From Blakeslea trispora (Eukaryota; Mucoromycota; Mucoromycetes; Mucorales; Choanephoraceae), in contig JAIWNE010000003.1 in the NCBI GenBank assembly GCA_025331445.1, forward strand, positions 124,001 to 188,000: DNA of 64,000 bases, in the 5' to 3' direction. The translations under genes were made by a program, and so were the position numbers. The stretch's first letter is position 1. Every line of letters starts with the position of its first letter. This document shows, piece by piece, positions 33,767 to 46,093 of this stretch. The notes under the pieces were generated by a model. The model saw only the letters and a list, made by a program, of their open reading frames with translations. It ran no database searches and had not been told where the DNA came from.

Positions 33767-34778
33767 AATATAAAGAGAACAGAAAATAACAGAAAGGAAA
33801 AACAAAGGATGAAAGAAAAAAGATCAAATTAACTGCTTATTATACTTTTTCTCCACTTTTTTTTTTTCAATTTGATCATAAAAAGGAAAAAAAGTCGGAG
33901 TGTGCAAAGATCGACTTTTCTGATCCAAGGTGAGTTCTGATTGGTGCATAAGTCCAAGATTTGAAAATGTCCGTAAAATCAAAAAAAAAACCCTTACTGC
34001 CTTTGACGTTACACAATTGGCATGTGTTTTATTGTGCAGATGCTAAAATTAAAATTTGATCAAGCATCACCAAAAAAGGAAGTTGGATTTCACATTTCTT
34101 TTTTTGCAAATTAGCTTGATTTGACAGAATCACTATAGAGAGGAATAGAGTCTAGGCAGGAATCTCTTGTATTTGTCAAGTTAGCTGAATAGACTCTCTT
34201 ATTTCGATTTCATGCAAATACTCTCTTTTCTTTTTCTGTATTATTTGAATACTTTTATTATACAAATCAGCATTTCTAAATCGTATTTTGATTCTATTTA
34301 GACCGATGGGGGGGGGGTGGATAGCTTCAAGCCCAAGAGAAATAGAGCGAGAAAAAGCAGTAACTAGTGCCGAATGCAACTTATTTGACGGATCCATGTT
34401 TTCATTTTTAAACGTTTGTAATTACTGCACTTTGACTTCATTGATTATGCAACTTTAGACTTTATTATGTTGATCCAATCAGAATTCAGCATCTTCCTCT
34501 AGCAGCCTTTTTTTTTTTCATCATGTTTATTTAATAAATATACACTGCAAATGAAAGCTGAACTAACAAAAGAAGAATGAGGTATGAAAGGAGTGATTTC
34601 AGAGGCTTAGTATTTTATAGAAACAATATAGATAGAAAAGGGATATGTTATATTTGTTTTCAATTTATGCTATATATTATGTTGAGGCAATCTATTCAAT
34701 TCAGCCTATTTATACTTATAGTTGTATAAGAGAACTTTCTGTGTATCATAAAAAAAACAAAAAAAAAGCAAAAATGAT
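33767..34778. other. Gene-free spacer upstream of GUT1
   Basis: AT-rich. It contains a G9 run near 34310. The minus-strand frame at 34176-34397 crosses that run and is not accepted. No RNA gene seen. Confidence 0.45.
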
Positions 34779-36230
34779 CTAATTTCTGGGAGAACACATG
34801 TCAGGTCGACAATGGCTTGTGAAATCTGCCTTTTCAGATTCAATTTGTAAAGTAGAATGATGAACACCGTATAAATCACAGACAATCTTTTGGCTTTGAG
34901 CCAAGATATCATCATAGTAATTCTTCTTCTCAAGAGAGACAGTAATATGAGCTGTGAGGGAACTCTTACCGGGACTTAGGGTCCAGATATGCAAATCATG
35001 AATGGCAACCACACCAGGAATGTTCAAGAGAGATTTCTCAATAGCTTCGGGTTGAATGTGTCCGGGTGCACCCTCCATAAGGACAGCAAGAGAGTCCTTG
35101 ACAAGATGGTATGTTGTGTATAGCACAATAATAGAAAAGACAAATGTACAGATTGGGTCTACAATGGTATACTCTGGCTTAAACAGTAAAATAATGGATG
35201 AAATCAAAACACCTAAAGTAACATGTTAACTGTCAATACTATCTTGCTTATCTTTCGAGACATCCATACCAATAGATGCCAACAAGTCACCGATAACATG
35301 AAGTGCTGCTGCTCTAAGGTTTAAGTTGGTATCCTAGAACAGAAAGTTAATCATCTACCTTATTGATATCTTTCTTTCTTTCTTTCTTACATGGCTGTGA
35401 GAATGAGATGATTCATGGTCATGGTCATGGCTATGTTCATGGTGGTGGTGATGGTGATGTCCTCCCAAGACAACAGCAAGTCTAATCATACCAACAACAG
35501 GATTTAGTCAACTTGTAAGAATGCTTGCTTTGTTCAACTTACACAATATTAATCATCACACCAATGGCCGCAGTAATACACATCTAAGTTGAGATTGGGT
35601 TAAGATAGAGTAATCAAGAGAGATAAGTCCACTTACAAGCTTGGCATCAATGACCTGAGGAGAACGAATTCTCTCGATCGCCTCAAACACTAAAAACCCA
35701 GTCAAAAGCCAAATAGTCAACACTGAAACAAGGGCAGAAATGACCTCAGCTCTATGAAAACCATAGGTATGTCCTAACACAATACACTCAGTTATCCATA
35801 ACAAACAAACAGGAATTTCTTTACTTACTTTTGGTTGGAGGTTTTTCAGCAAGATAGATAGCAGCAAGTGCAACAATAAAACTAGCGACATCTGAGAGTA
35901 AATGAAAGGCATCTGACATCAAGGCTGTTTTAAAGAAACATTTTTTTTGTATGTATATACATTCTATTAGTATCTCTGCTCAATGCAACTCTCTAACCAT
36001 AACAAAAAGAAGGGAAGGGGGGTACCTAATGAGTTGGCGAAATAACCAGCGACTAATTCTGTTGCAAAGAATACAAGAGCAATGGAGGTTGCTATAGTAA
36101 GCTTTCTCTTTGTTGATTTATTGACAAGTTCAGACTTTGAGGCCAGGTTAGAACATGAGGAAGAGTTGTGTAGCTCGTTAGGTCGGATTAAAGGAGTGTG
36201 CTCAGTGGCATGCTCATGAACATGAGTCAT
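34779..36230 (-). CDS. Cation diffusion facilitator zinc transporter (Zrc1/Cot1/ZnT type)
   Basis: Begins MTHVHEHATEHTPL and has six hydrophobic segments. The TM2 motif DAFHLLSD and TM5 motif HVIGDLLAS supply the HxxxD pairs of zinc-specific CDF proteins. Between TM4 and TM5 is a His loop (GGHHHHHHEHSHDHDHESSH) at about 35400-35465, a typical zinc sensor. The C-terminal domain reads GVVAIHDLHIWTLSPGKSSL and HHSTLQIE, the usual copper-chaperone-like fold, and ends CRPDMCSPRN. There are about seven exons. The protein should export Zn2+ from the cytosol into the vacuole or ER in exchange for protons. A CC motif is absent but a terminal CxxxxC is present. Confidence 0.93.
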
Positions 36231-36728
36231 TCTAAATAGTCAATAGATAAATAATCCAAAAAAAAAAAAGTAATAGAAAAAGTAAAAAAAAAAAAGTATT
36301 TACCTAGCCTCTTTCAAGATGCAAGTCACTGCATACCTTCTCCTTCAGATATAGTGTGGAGTTGAAAACAACAAAGCGCACAAAGCAATTTGTTTGTATC
36401 ACAAACTGTTGTATTTTCAGTTAGGGTCTTGTAATTCTGTCTCAAAAGTTCTGTCTTGTTGTCAACTAGGCATACCAAAAAAAAAGAAACCTCTTTTATG
36501 ACGAATCACAATAAAACGAATAACAGGAAGAAAGTCAACTCCCCCCCCCTCCTCCTCATCCTCCCTTTATGGCAGTAACCAACGATCCAAATGTATTATT
36601 AAAGGAGATGGATGTAACTTGTAAGAAAAGAAGAAATTTTCTTCTCATTTGGTAAATGATTCTCTTTCGCCGCTTCAAAATCATGATGTTGTAAAAAAAA
36701 ATTAGCCCTCTAGATCAAGACACTTCAA

Positions 36729-36730
<2 letters not shown>

Positions 36731-36777
<47 letters not shown>
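36731..36777. repeat. (AC)n microsatellite
   Basis: About 47 bases of uninterrupted AC dinucleotides in the zinc transporter / PMT intergenic region. Confidence 0.95.
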
Positions 36778-36781
<4 letters not shown>

Positions 36782-38288
36782 TGACATGTTCTGTAGTACA
36801 GTCAGACAACTTCTCTTGTCTTGTAGTAGCCTATATGAATTCACTCAAGAAAATAGAAAACAAAGTGTCTTGACGTGTTATTTGCTTAGCTATTGAAACA
36901 AGAGATTACATGACTCCATAGGCTTTAATAACAGATTATTGAGTCATTTTAGATCTCGATATAGCAATGACTAATGCAGTTTTGTAGGTTTCAGAAATTA
37001 GCTTTTATTCTAAATCAAGGAAGTACTAAGACTGACTAGCTTAAAAATCAACCTAGGCATAGTGTACCTTTATGATCCCTTGATGTCACTATTGTCATGC
37101 TATAGTTGATTACACACTAGTATCAGATACAATCACTCCATATAGTTTGCAGGAGGGGAGGGGGGAGGGAATATGTTATAGGATGATGTTGGACTTGTAG
37201 AAATTACAAGTCTCTCTCTTCTCATTCCATAATTCTAATAAGGATATACCTTTTACTACACCTTTTGTTGTCTCCTTGGGGCTCTTTTGTTACAAACCGA
37301 CAGTTTTGTCTAACAGAGTTGTCTCTATCTCTTTACTTTCAATTTCATTCAACTAATTGTCTTGATTCTAGACATCTTGATTAAAGGCGCACTCTCAAAC
37401 AACATCAAGGGTTGCCATGGATATATCGCTTTCAAAATTAACTCTCTCTTCTCTCAATTTTGTAATACTTTTCTTCATACGGGAACTAAAAGAGAAAAAA
37501 AAAAGTGCCTTTTATATATAGTCTATTGTTCTCTCTTTTCTCGTCTATAAAAAGAATGACTGGTATTTTTTTTTTTCTTATTCAGAGCATATTGTCTCAA
37601 AATGAGTGTACCAACACTTATTTCATGCGTAAGAATCTCTATGTATACAAATGACCAAAAAAAAATAAGGAATTGGTGTGTCCTCTGATATTCTAGTGGT
37701 TCTCCCTTATAAACTTCAAATTACTGCAAGAAACAATGAAAAAAAAAAAGTCTAATCCATGCTATATTTAGATGCTTTACTTTAATTAAAGGCGCTTTTG
37801 TTTTTACCTGTAGGCCGCTATGACTGCACATAAGAATAAATTGAAATAAAAGCATAGATTGGCTAACGCATTTTGTACATAGATATCCAAGACCTCCAAG
37901 TGCCTAATGCTGTTTACAGAGTTACAGTTGAGCTTTTATTTCTATAAATTTTAAGGTGTGTTGCCCTCAAGCAATTAATAAGTAATGAAATAAAGTTTCA
38001 TTTGGGAGACATATATGATTGAATCAATTCAACTCCTTCCCTCTGGCGCAATAGGTATAAACATGATTCCATTATGGATACAGCAAAACAATCAAACAAG
38101 ATTGGGTCTTGATAAGATGGACAGTGAAGACACACTAAAGATGGTGTTGCTTTATGGAGGCGTTTGGCAACAATCATTCACAAATAGCAATATATTGAGA
38201 TTTAAATATTGTTACACCCAATTGAGGAGACTTTTTATGTGATGATAACCGAATAAGAGAAACAAAACAGAATGACTTGAAAGGCAAG

Positions 38289-38292
<4 letters not shown>

Positions 38293-38324
<32 letters not shown>
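38293..38324. repeat. (AG)n microsatellite
   Basis: About 32 bases of AG dinucleotides. Confidence 0.92.
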
Positions 38325-38329
<5 letters not shown>

Positions 38330-38882
38330 AAGACTATTTGGAGTTCATAAGTTAGCATCAAGGAAAACAACGGAATACGAGCCAAAGTATCCTTTATAGA
38401 TGGTCAAAAAAAACATAGATTCGGCCTTGGTTTACTCTAAAAGAAGCTGTCTTTAAAGACAGGCAATTTGAGAAAGGGTTCGGCTTATTCTCTTATTGAG
38501 ACTGACATAAAGTCATTAGAAAAGGCAGGTAAGCTAGATTGGTCAGAAAAAGGAAACTCATCATATGTGCTTGAATACAAAAAATAGGGTTGCTGTCATT
38601 TCATTTAGGAATTCAAGCTGGTCTGGTCAAGTAAGCATTGGTGCAAAACAACATTCAATAGATGTCATCTTTGTTCTGTTGACTCAAAAGATAAACTGAG
38701 CTCATTCTTAGTGGTGAGCGTACTCATGGCCATCTCAAAAAGGTCAGTGCCTCATTTTATAGGAAAAGCTCAATTTAAGAAGGTGACACAAAATTGATGT
38801 TTAAAAATGTAAATTGATATCACACGTTTTTCAAACTTTTTTTTTTCTTTTCAAACGTCTTTATTTTTCTTCGCTTTGCACT

Positions 38883-41581
38883 ATGGCAGCGACAATGAAA
38901 AGGAGACACATTCCTGGTGTCTCTGAGAAGCCAGAATATGATTACTCTTCATTAGATGCTGATGATAACAAAGAAAAAAGTCCTCGATACACACAACCTC
39001 AACCAGTTTATTCTTCTAACGAAGTAATTCTTAAAGTAGCTTATCCATAAACACATAAAACCTAACGCGTTTGTACTTTGTTAGAATATTGCATTCCTTC
39101 AAGAAAACAAACACGCTCTTATAGCTATCGGTTTGACACTCTTATCCTTTTGGACACGTTTCAGAAAAATTACTTTAAGTAACCAGGTTGTTTGGGACGA
39201 GGTAGATTCATGCCAAGTGAAATACATAGTCTATATGAATGCTAACTGTATTATTCCTGTTTCTCTTTCTCTCTTTATTTTATCCTTCTTGTACTATAGG
39301 CTCACTTTGGAAAGGTAAGATAGCCGTAAGAATGTATAAAGCATCCACTAAATTTTATTCTATATCAGTTTGGATCGCATTACTTGAATCACGATTTCTA
39401 TTTCGATGTCCATCCACCTCTTGGGAAAATCCTAGTTGGTTTCTCTGGCTGGTTAGCTGGCTATGATGGCTCATTCAGCTTTGAGTCAGGCGCTACTTAC
39501 CCAGATAACCTCAATTTTGCAGTGATGCGTATTTTCAATGCATTCTTTGGTGCTATGATGGTACCTATTGCCTATCTTACAGCCACTGAATTGAAGATGT
39601 CCACAAAAGCATCTCTCTTGGCAGCTACCATGGTTTTGTTGGGTAAGTGTCTTTGAAGGATGGGTCAACATGTCTTGATACTATAGATAAATACATAAAA
39701 AAGATTGCTAATATAATTTTATTTTTTTTACATAGATAATGCCTACTTGACCATCAGCCGATTCATCTTGTTGGACTCTATGCTTCTGTTTTTCACTTGT
39801 ACTTCCCTATATACACTTACAGTCTTTCACAATCTGCGTTCACAGTAAGTTGCTCATTGGAGAGAGAGAAAAGAAGGGACAATGCTGATTTTAACTCATC
39901 AAACTTTTTCCCTTTTTTTTTTTTTAAAAAAAACAGAGCGTTCTCTTCTCAATGGTGGACTTGGCTTTGTTTAACAGGTGCATCATTAGGGTGTGTCTTG
40001 AGTGTCAAGTGGGTTGGTTTGTTTGCTGTCGCTGTTGTAGGTGTCTATACAATTGAAGACTTATGGGACATGTGGGGTGATGTTCAAATGCCAAAGAAGA
40101 CTTATCTTAACCATTGGATTGCTCGTGTTATTGGCTTGATCATGATTCCTTCTTGCATTTATATCTTCAGTTTTGTTATGCATTTTGGTCTGTTGTATAA
40201 AAGTGGTCCTGGCGACGCACAAATGAGTTCTCTCTTCCAAGCCAATTTAGAAGGAAATTCCATGACAGAAAATCCATTAGAAATTGCCTATGGATCTCGG
40301 ATGACAATCAAGAATGCTGGATATGGTGGCGGCCTGCTTCACTCACACGTTCAGACTTATCCTGAGGGTTCAAAGCAGCAACAAGTTACCTGTTATCATC
40401 ACAAGGATGACAACAACCATTGGCTGATTAGACCTCCTAGAGAGTATGATGTTCATGAGTACGAAAACGAAGAAGATGAGAACTTTGTACGTTTTGTTAA
40501 GGACGGAGATATTGTTCGCCTTCAACATACTTCGACAGGACGCAATTTACACAGTCATCCAGTAAACGCACCCATGACTTCGTCTCAATGGGAAGTCAGC
40601 TGTTATGGTAACGAAACTATTGGAGACAACCAAGATAACTGGGTTGTTGAAGTTGTTGACGATTTTGTCTATCATAACAAGGAACGCATTAGATCGCTTA
40701 CAACTCGATTCCGTCTTCGTCACCAAGAATTAGGATGTCTCTTGACAGCAGATGGAAACACATTACCTCAATGGGGTTTTAAGCAAACTGAAGTCTATTG
40801 TGATAAGAATAACAACACTGACAGCCCACATGCTATGTGGAATGTAGAGGAGCATTGGAATGAGAAGCTTCCTCCCGCACCACCAAACGCTTACAAGACG
40901 CACTTCTTCCGCGATTTCATCACTCTCAATGTAGCCATGTGGACCTCAAACAATGCCTTGACACCTGATCCTGATAAGTACGATATTCTTTCTTCTGTAC
41001 CCTCGGAATGGCCATTTGTTACAGTCGGTCTTCGTATGTGTGGATGGGGTGAAAACGATGTCAAGTATTACCTTTTAGGTAATCCTATCGTCTGGTGGAT
41101 TTCTATTGCTTCAATCATCATGTTCTGTCTGACAACCTCATTTTATATCGTTCGCATGCAAAGAAAGATCTTTGACTTGAGTAACAGTAAGTACTTTGCT
41201 TAGCTTATCATATCATTTTCTTTATTTAACATTGTTACTATAGTCCAATGGAATCACTTTTTCTATGCTGGCAAGACATTGTTCCTGGGATGGTTTTTCC
41301 ACTATATTCCTTTCTTTATTATGGGTCGTGTCACATACTTGCACCATTATTTCCCTGCACTTTATTTCAGTATTATCATGGTACCTTTCTTGATGGACCA
41401 TTTTACTCGCAGCAGATCTAAAGCAGTCCAATATGGTGTTTTTATTCCTGTTTACCTTGCTGTCATTTTTGCCTTTATTCATTTTGCAGATATCTCATAT
41501 GGGTTACTTGGTCCCATCGAAAACTATAACTCACTCATTTGGAGAGATACCTGGAATATGATTGAAGAAAAGCGAAATTAG
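38883..41581 (+). CDS. PMT2: Dolichyl-phosphate-mannose protein O-mannosyltransferase, PMT2 subfamily
   Basis: Transfers mannose from dolichyl-phosphate-mannose to Ser/Thr of proteins in the ER. Starts [20 protein letters not shown]. The first luminal loop has the catalytic Asp-Glu (VVWDE), followed by [25 protein letters not shown] and FSGW. Three MIR repeats lie between about 40270 and 40840 ([50 protein letters not shown]). The spelling LLHSH.QTYP.GS.QQQVTCY places it in PMT2. The conserved [16 protein letters not shown] and the C-terminal TM block follow, ending IEEKRN. There are about eight exons, including a 15-nt microexon at 39300-39314 that encodes AHFGK. It shares the ER/cell-wall theme with Chs7 and glucosidase I. 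Confidence 0.95.
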
Positions 41582-44500
41582 AGATAACCTGCATTTCATC
41601 AAACCTTATGTAAATCATTGATACAATCACAATAAACTTTTTTTTTTCCTTTCTTTCTTGCCTAGAGTCTAAATAGTAACAAAGGTCCCAATAACATCTT
41701 GCCAACATTTCAGCATGAGAGAAGATGCTGAAAAGAGAGAGAGAGAAAAGTAGCTTTTTGACAATACAATAAACTAGTCAAGATATTATATAAATCTGCA
41801 TCGTTCTTGCTATATACTCTTTTTTTAAACAAGTGTTGAGCATAAAAAGAAGAAAAAACTCTATGGTAAAGCAACGTTTATAGAGCAAAGGAACCATTTT
41901 TGTTGATGATAAATATTATGAATGAACAGCTTCTTTACACTCAAATGCTCTGACTTTGTTTTAACGGTTTGTTATTTATATGGCTTGTCAGATCACATAC
42001 CTGCAATTTCTGTTTTTGGTAGAACTAATTATAGATTCTACAATCGGTGAAAGCTCAGCTTTGGTGTGAGCCTTGTTTGGCTAAATTGAATCATCATCTC
42101 CTAGGTTTCATCTTAATAAGCCTAATCCTCAGTTTTACTATCATTGTAGACAGCAAACCTTTTGACTTGTCTTTGCAAATACCCCATTGTATTCTGTAAA
42201 TAACCCAAATAAATGAGCATTGAGACTGCTTTCGAATTTAAGCTTTCATCACATTGATGCCATTACTTTTCGTTTCTTGCGTTTTAAGTTTGAGATTTGA
42301 AGAAAAGTTGCTGCATGAACATAGAAGGATGCAGGCTCCAGATGGCAGTAACACAATTGTCGCGTTCTTGAAAATTTTATAATACAGCTTATACAGAAGT
42401 AAATAGTTGATTGCGACATCAGCTTTTGGAAATATTGTACATGAATGTCCTGTACGAAAAGCGCAACTTCAATAATTGCTTGCCCGCAGTTTAATTTTAG
42501 AAAAACCACATTGACACCGTAAAGAATTGTATGGAGTTGACGTAACTACCTACTACTAAAGATTTAGAATCATAGAAAAATGGATGTTTGAACGCCCATG
42601 TTTTGTTCGATTCAAGAGCTAGTAACCTTTATTCTAATTCTATCAAGCACTCTTGTACTGCTTGGATGTTTGTAATTGAGCAAGATTTAACAGAACAAAA
42701 AAGAAAGAATTGACCAAAGCTGCTATTGAGATTACACTTAATATTGTGTGCGTAACAACAAAAAGCAATCAGTGCTTGTAGACTAGTCATTCAGTGAACT
42801 TTGTCTGTGTTCTTGCAAGCAAAGATTGTGCAAAAAGATATAGCATAAGAGTCGCGCTTTTCGGTGATTTTTTTTTAATAAACCAAATACATGCTGACGA
42901 GAAACAGTATAGATGATACTAAGATGTTGAGTTGCTCTGTAAAAAACCCTCTTCTCTTTACTAGCAAGAAAACTTGGTATTCTTTTGACATTATTTCTTA
43001 TGCCTAGAAAAATGCGTAAACTTTAATCGGTATCGAAAGACGCGATGGCAGTAGTTTTCTCAGATTGATTTTAGTGAATTTCTCGTGTTATGCTAGTCTT
43101 TTCTTACCTCTCTCACTAAGACTGTTCATTCATCTGTATCTTCCTAAATACTATGTGCACTCAGCTATTTGAAAGATTAATGAACGTAAAAGAAGGAACA
43201 AAATTGAGAAGTTGCTGTCTTAATAGAGTACTCTAGTTATCCTTCGCCTTTGTTGACACTTCATATTGAGTAAATTTATCCAATGAATCATTTTAAGAAT
43301 CCGACCTTTAGTTTTTTTTTCTCGATTTATGTGCTACCACCAACCGCGTAATTAATTGAAAGTTTTTTTTTTCTTGTCTTTTTTTGTAATGACATAATCC
43401 TTTTAACTAAATCAGGCACCTACACAAACCTGCAAAAATAAACACTCTTAGTCATATATCAAGCTGGCTCCATACAATTAGAGTGCAATTAAAGCAAAAC
43501 AATAAAGAAGATTAGACTCCCCATTGTATGTTACCTTTTAATAAAATACAGCATTAATACACAAACCATCTTTTTTCATTTTCCTTTTGCGGAGCGAAAA
43601 TAGCTAAGCTCTCATGTGAAAGGAAAGGGTTTCTTGTGTATCCGAGGTAGAGCTTCGACCTAAATAGAAGGCAATTTTAATAGAATCCCATCTTTCAGAT
43701 AAAACACGCTATTCATAAAATAAATTGCTTAGGCTATTTTAAGCTTCAAGAGCTAGATAGACATATTGTTCATGACAGACTGTTAAAAGAAAACAATTTT
43801 CAGTACAGAAGAAGCCAAGGAAACCACTATCAGCTCAATGAGGTTAGAGATGACCACCTATGTCCCTCTGGTGAGTACAAAGTTTCAATTGTAACCTTAA
43901 ATTTAAATATGTGTATACAATGGACTTTTTAGAATAACAATATATTCAAAGCTGGTTCGAAGTACTTTGCATTTCTCATCTAAATATCAGTGTTCAGAGA
44001 GGAAGAGGATCTCTCTTGCCGTTTAGTTTGGAAGCAGCTACCCAGATTCAGGGCAAGGTGGATGGCATACATTTAAAATTCAGAATATTGAATGACAAAC
44101 AGCTGGATGGTGCAACACTGTGTATATTGATTTTTTGTCTGCCTCTTGATTTCGTTGTTCTCTTTTGATCTTCAGAAGAACTTCTCATTCGCCAGCGCGA
44201 GTAATCCCACTAGTTCATGACAAACAGAATTGACAGTTGTAGCCTATAAATACAGTTGTATATATATTTATTAGATTAATTTTGTTATATTCAAAATTGT
44301 AATCACCGAAATAACAATTGAAAGTATTGTATCTTCTTTTATGTCAAATTTACACGGTTATGTCTCAGATCACAAAGAAACCATCCAATAAGATTGCTCG
44401 AGTTCTTAATTCAATAATTGAATGACCGCAGTTTATTTATTAACTTTAAATAACCGCTGATCTGAGCCATTATCAGTGCCTTTATGCTTTTTTATATGCA

Positions 44501-44637
44501 CGTTATACAAGCAAAAAAAAAGGTATTTAAAGGAACTCTGTAACTCAAAACAGCCTTTTCTTTGCTTTTTTCCTTTTCTGAACCCCTTTTTTGTTCTCTA
44601 CTAACTTGAATCCATTTACATTGCTTAATTATTTATC
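41582..44637. other. Gene-poor stretch of about 3.1 kb
   Basis: No convincing gene. A minus-strand frame at 42249-42530 stays open for about 95 codons (VVFLKLNCGQAIIEVALFV...) and might be a decayed fragment. A patch near 43990-44100 reads LPFSLEAATQIQGK, but without a family. The right end is the G-alpha 2 promoter. Confidence 0.45.
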
Positions 44638-46093
44638 ATGGGAAATATCAGAAGTAACTTGAAGAACAATACCAATTCAACTGCAAACATGAGCTCAGCC
44701 ATCAGTCAAGATATCGATAAACAAATCAAAGCTGACCAAAAGCGTATGAAGAAGGAAGTGAAATTGTTGCTCTTAGGTAAACAGTATAACTAGATGATTT
44801 CAAGCTTTTGTCATCATTAACAAATTTGCATAATTCATCTCAGGTGCTGGCGAGTCTGGAAAATCGACTGTGATAAAACAAATGCGATTGATACATGCAT
44901 CTGGATTTGGGCCAGGCGAGAGAGAAGGTTTTCGCTTGATTGTGTTTCTTAATCTTATTTCAGCTGTTCAAACGCTTTTAGAAGCACTTGATGCTTTAGA
45001 ACTAGAACTCGCAGATCCTACATTAGACGTAAGCACATACTAATTGACTTTTTGCAATTACTCTATTAAACCTTTTCTGTTTCGTTTTAGAGATATCTAA
45101 GTTTGTTTGTCGAAACTCCATCTTTAGAAGAGTTTCAGCCGTTCCCCGAACTCTATTATGAGCCTTTGAAATGTTTATGGGAAGACAAAAACGTTCAAGT
45201 AGCATTTTCAAATGGTCATCGATTCGCGCTTCATGATAACATTTCCTAGTAAGATCATCATTTTGCTTATCTGTTTTCACATCAAAAATTCAACAAAGCA
45301 CTTGCTTAACAACATTGTTTTAACAGCTTTTTCGAGAAACTTGACGAACTTTGGCAGCCAGAATACGTACCATCAGATCAAGATATTATACGTTGTAGAG
45401 CCAAAACAACAGGCATTGTTGAAACTACTTTCTATCTTGGTCCACTCACATATCGTATGTTTGATGTGGGCGGTCAAAGAAGCGAAAGAAAAAAATGGGT
45501 TCATTGTTTTGACAATGTCACAGCAGTCTTGTTTGTTGTGGCGATTAGTGGATATGATCAGTGCTTAGTTGAAGACAGAAATTCGGTAAGTTTAAAGTGT
45601 TTGTTTGCTTGTGAACTATGATTAACTTGTTTATTAGAATCAGGTACATTAAAACTAGCTTTCAGTTTGGAATGCATATACTAATAATCAAAATCAGATG
45701 CACGAGGCTCTCATGTTATTCGATGCAACCTGCAATTCACAATGGTTCGTCAAAACCTCTATGATTATACTTTTGAACAAGATTGATATATTCAAGATGA
45801 AAATACACACTTCGCCTATAGCAAACTACTTTCCAGATTATAAAGGTATTACAAAGCTTTTAGGACTCATCTATTTTACAAGAGACTAAATTACTGCTTT
45901 TAAAGGTCGTGCCGATAGTGTTGAATCAGGCAAAAATTACTTTAAAACACGGTTTCAAAGATTGAATCAGAACAGAGAAAAACGAATCTATGTTCATTAC
46001 ACTGATGCCACCGACACAACTCTCTTGCAACAAGTAATGATGGCAGTATCCGATATTATTTTGAATGATAACTTGAAAACCATTATGCTGTAA
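44638..46093 (+). CDS. Heterotrimeric G-protein alpha subunit (copy 2)
   Basis: Starts MGNIRSNLKNNTNS: Gly2 can be myristoylated, but there is no adjacent Cys, unlike copy 1. The N-terminus is longer than copy 1. GTPase motifs are [14 protein letters not shown] (P-loop, split after LLLG by intron 1), RCRAKTTGIVE (switch I with its Arg), [17 protein letters not shown] (G3), LLNKIDIF (G4) and YTDATDT (G5). It ends NLKTIML. Intron positions differ from copy 1 in part. Around 45586-45697 the exon structure is unusual: the residues NQ come from a 6-nt exon at 45638-45643, which restores EDRNSNQMHEAL, the same length as EDETVNRMQEAL in copy 1. The helical-domain sequence is divergent, so the two copies are old paralogues, not a recent duplication. 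Confidence 0.95.
45638..45643 (+). other. 6-nt microexon in G-alpha 2 with matching repeat at 45692-45697
   Basis: The bases AATCAG follow a good acceptor (TTTATTAG) and precede a donor (GTACATT). The same six bases occur again at 45692-45697, at the end of the second intron, directly before ATGCACGAG. Splicing out 45586-45637 and 45644-45697 gives the expected protein length. Confidence 0.65.

Larger units (their letters stand above)
36231..38882. other. Gene-free stretch of about 2.65 kb with microsatellites
   Basis: Contains an (AC)n tract at 36731-36777 and an (AG)n tract at 38293-38324. The frame at 38015-38242 (MIESIQLLPSGAIG...) and that at 37362-37550 are not supported by any family resemblance. 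Confidence 0.5.

Noticed and set aside
36731..36777. CRISPR-like or telomeric repeat
   Set aside because: Plain AC microsatellite without spacers.
43958..43970. tRNA B-box-like GGTTCGAAGTAC
   Set aside because: No A-box or acceptor stem at the right distance.
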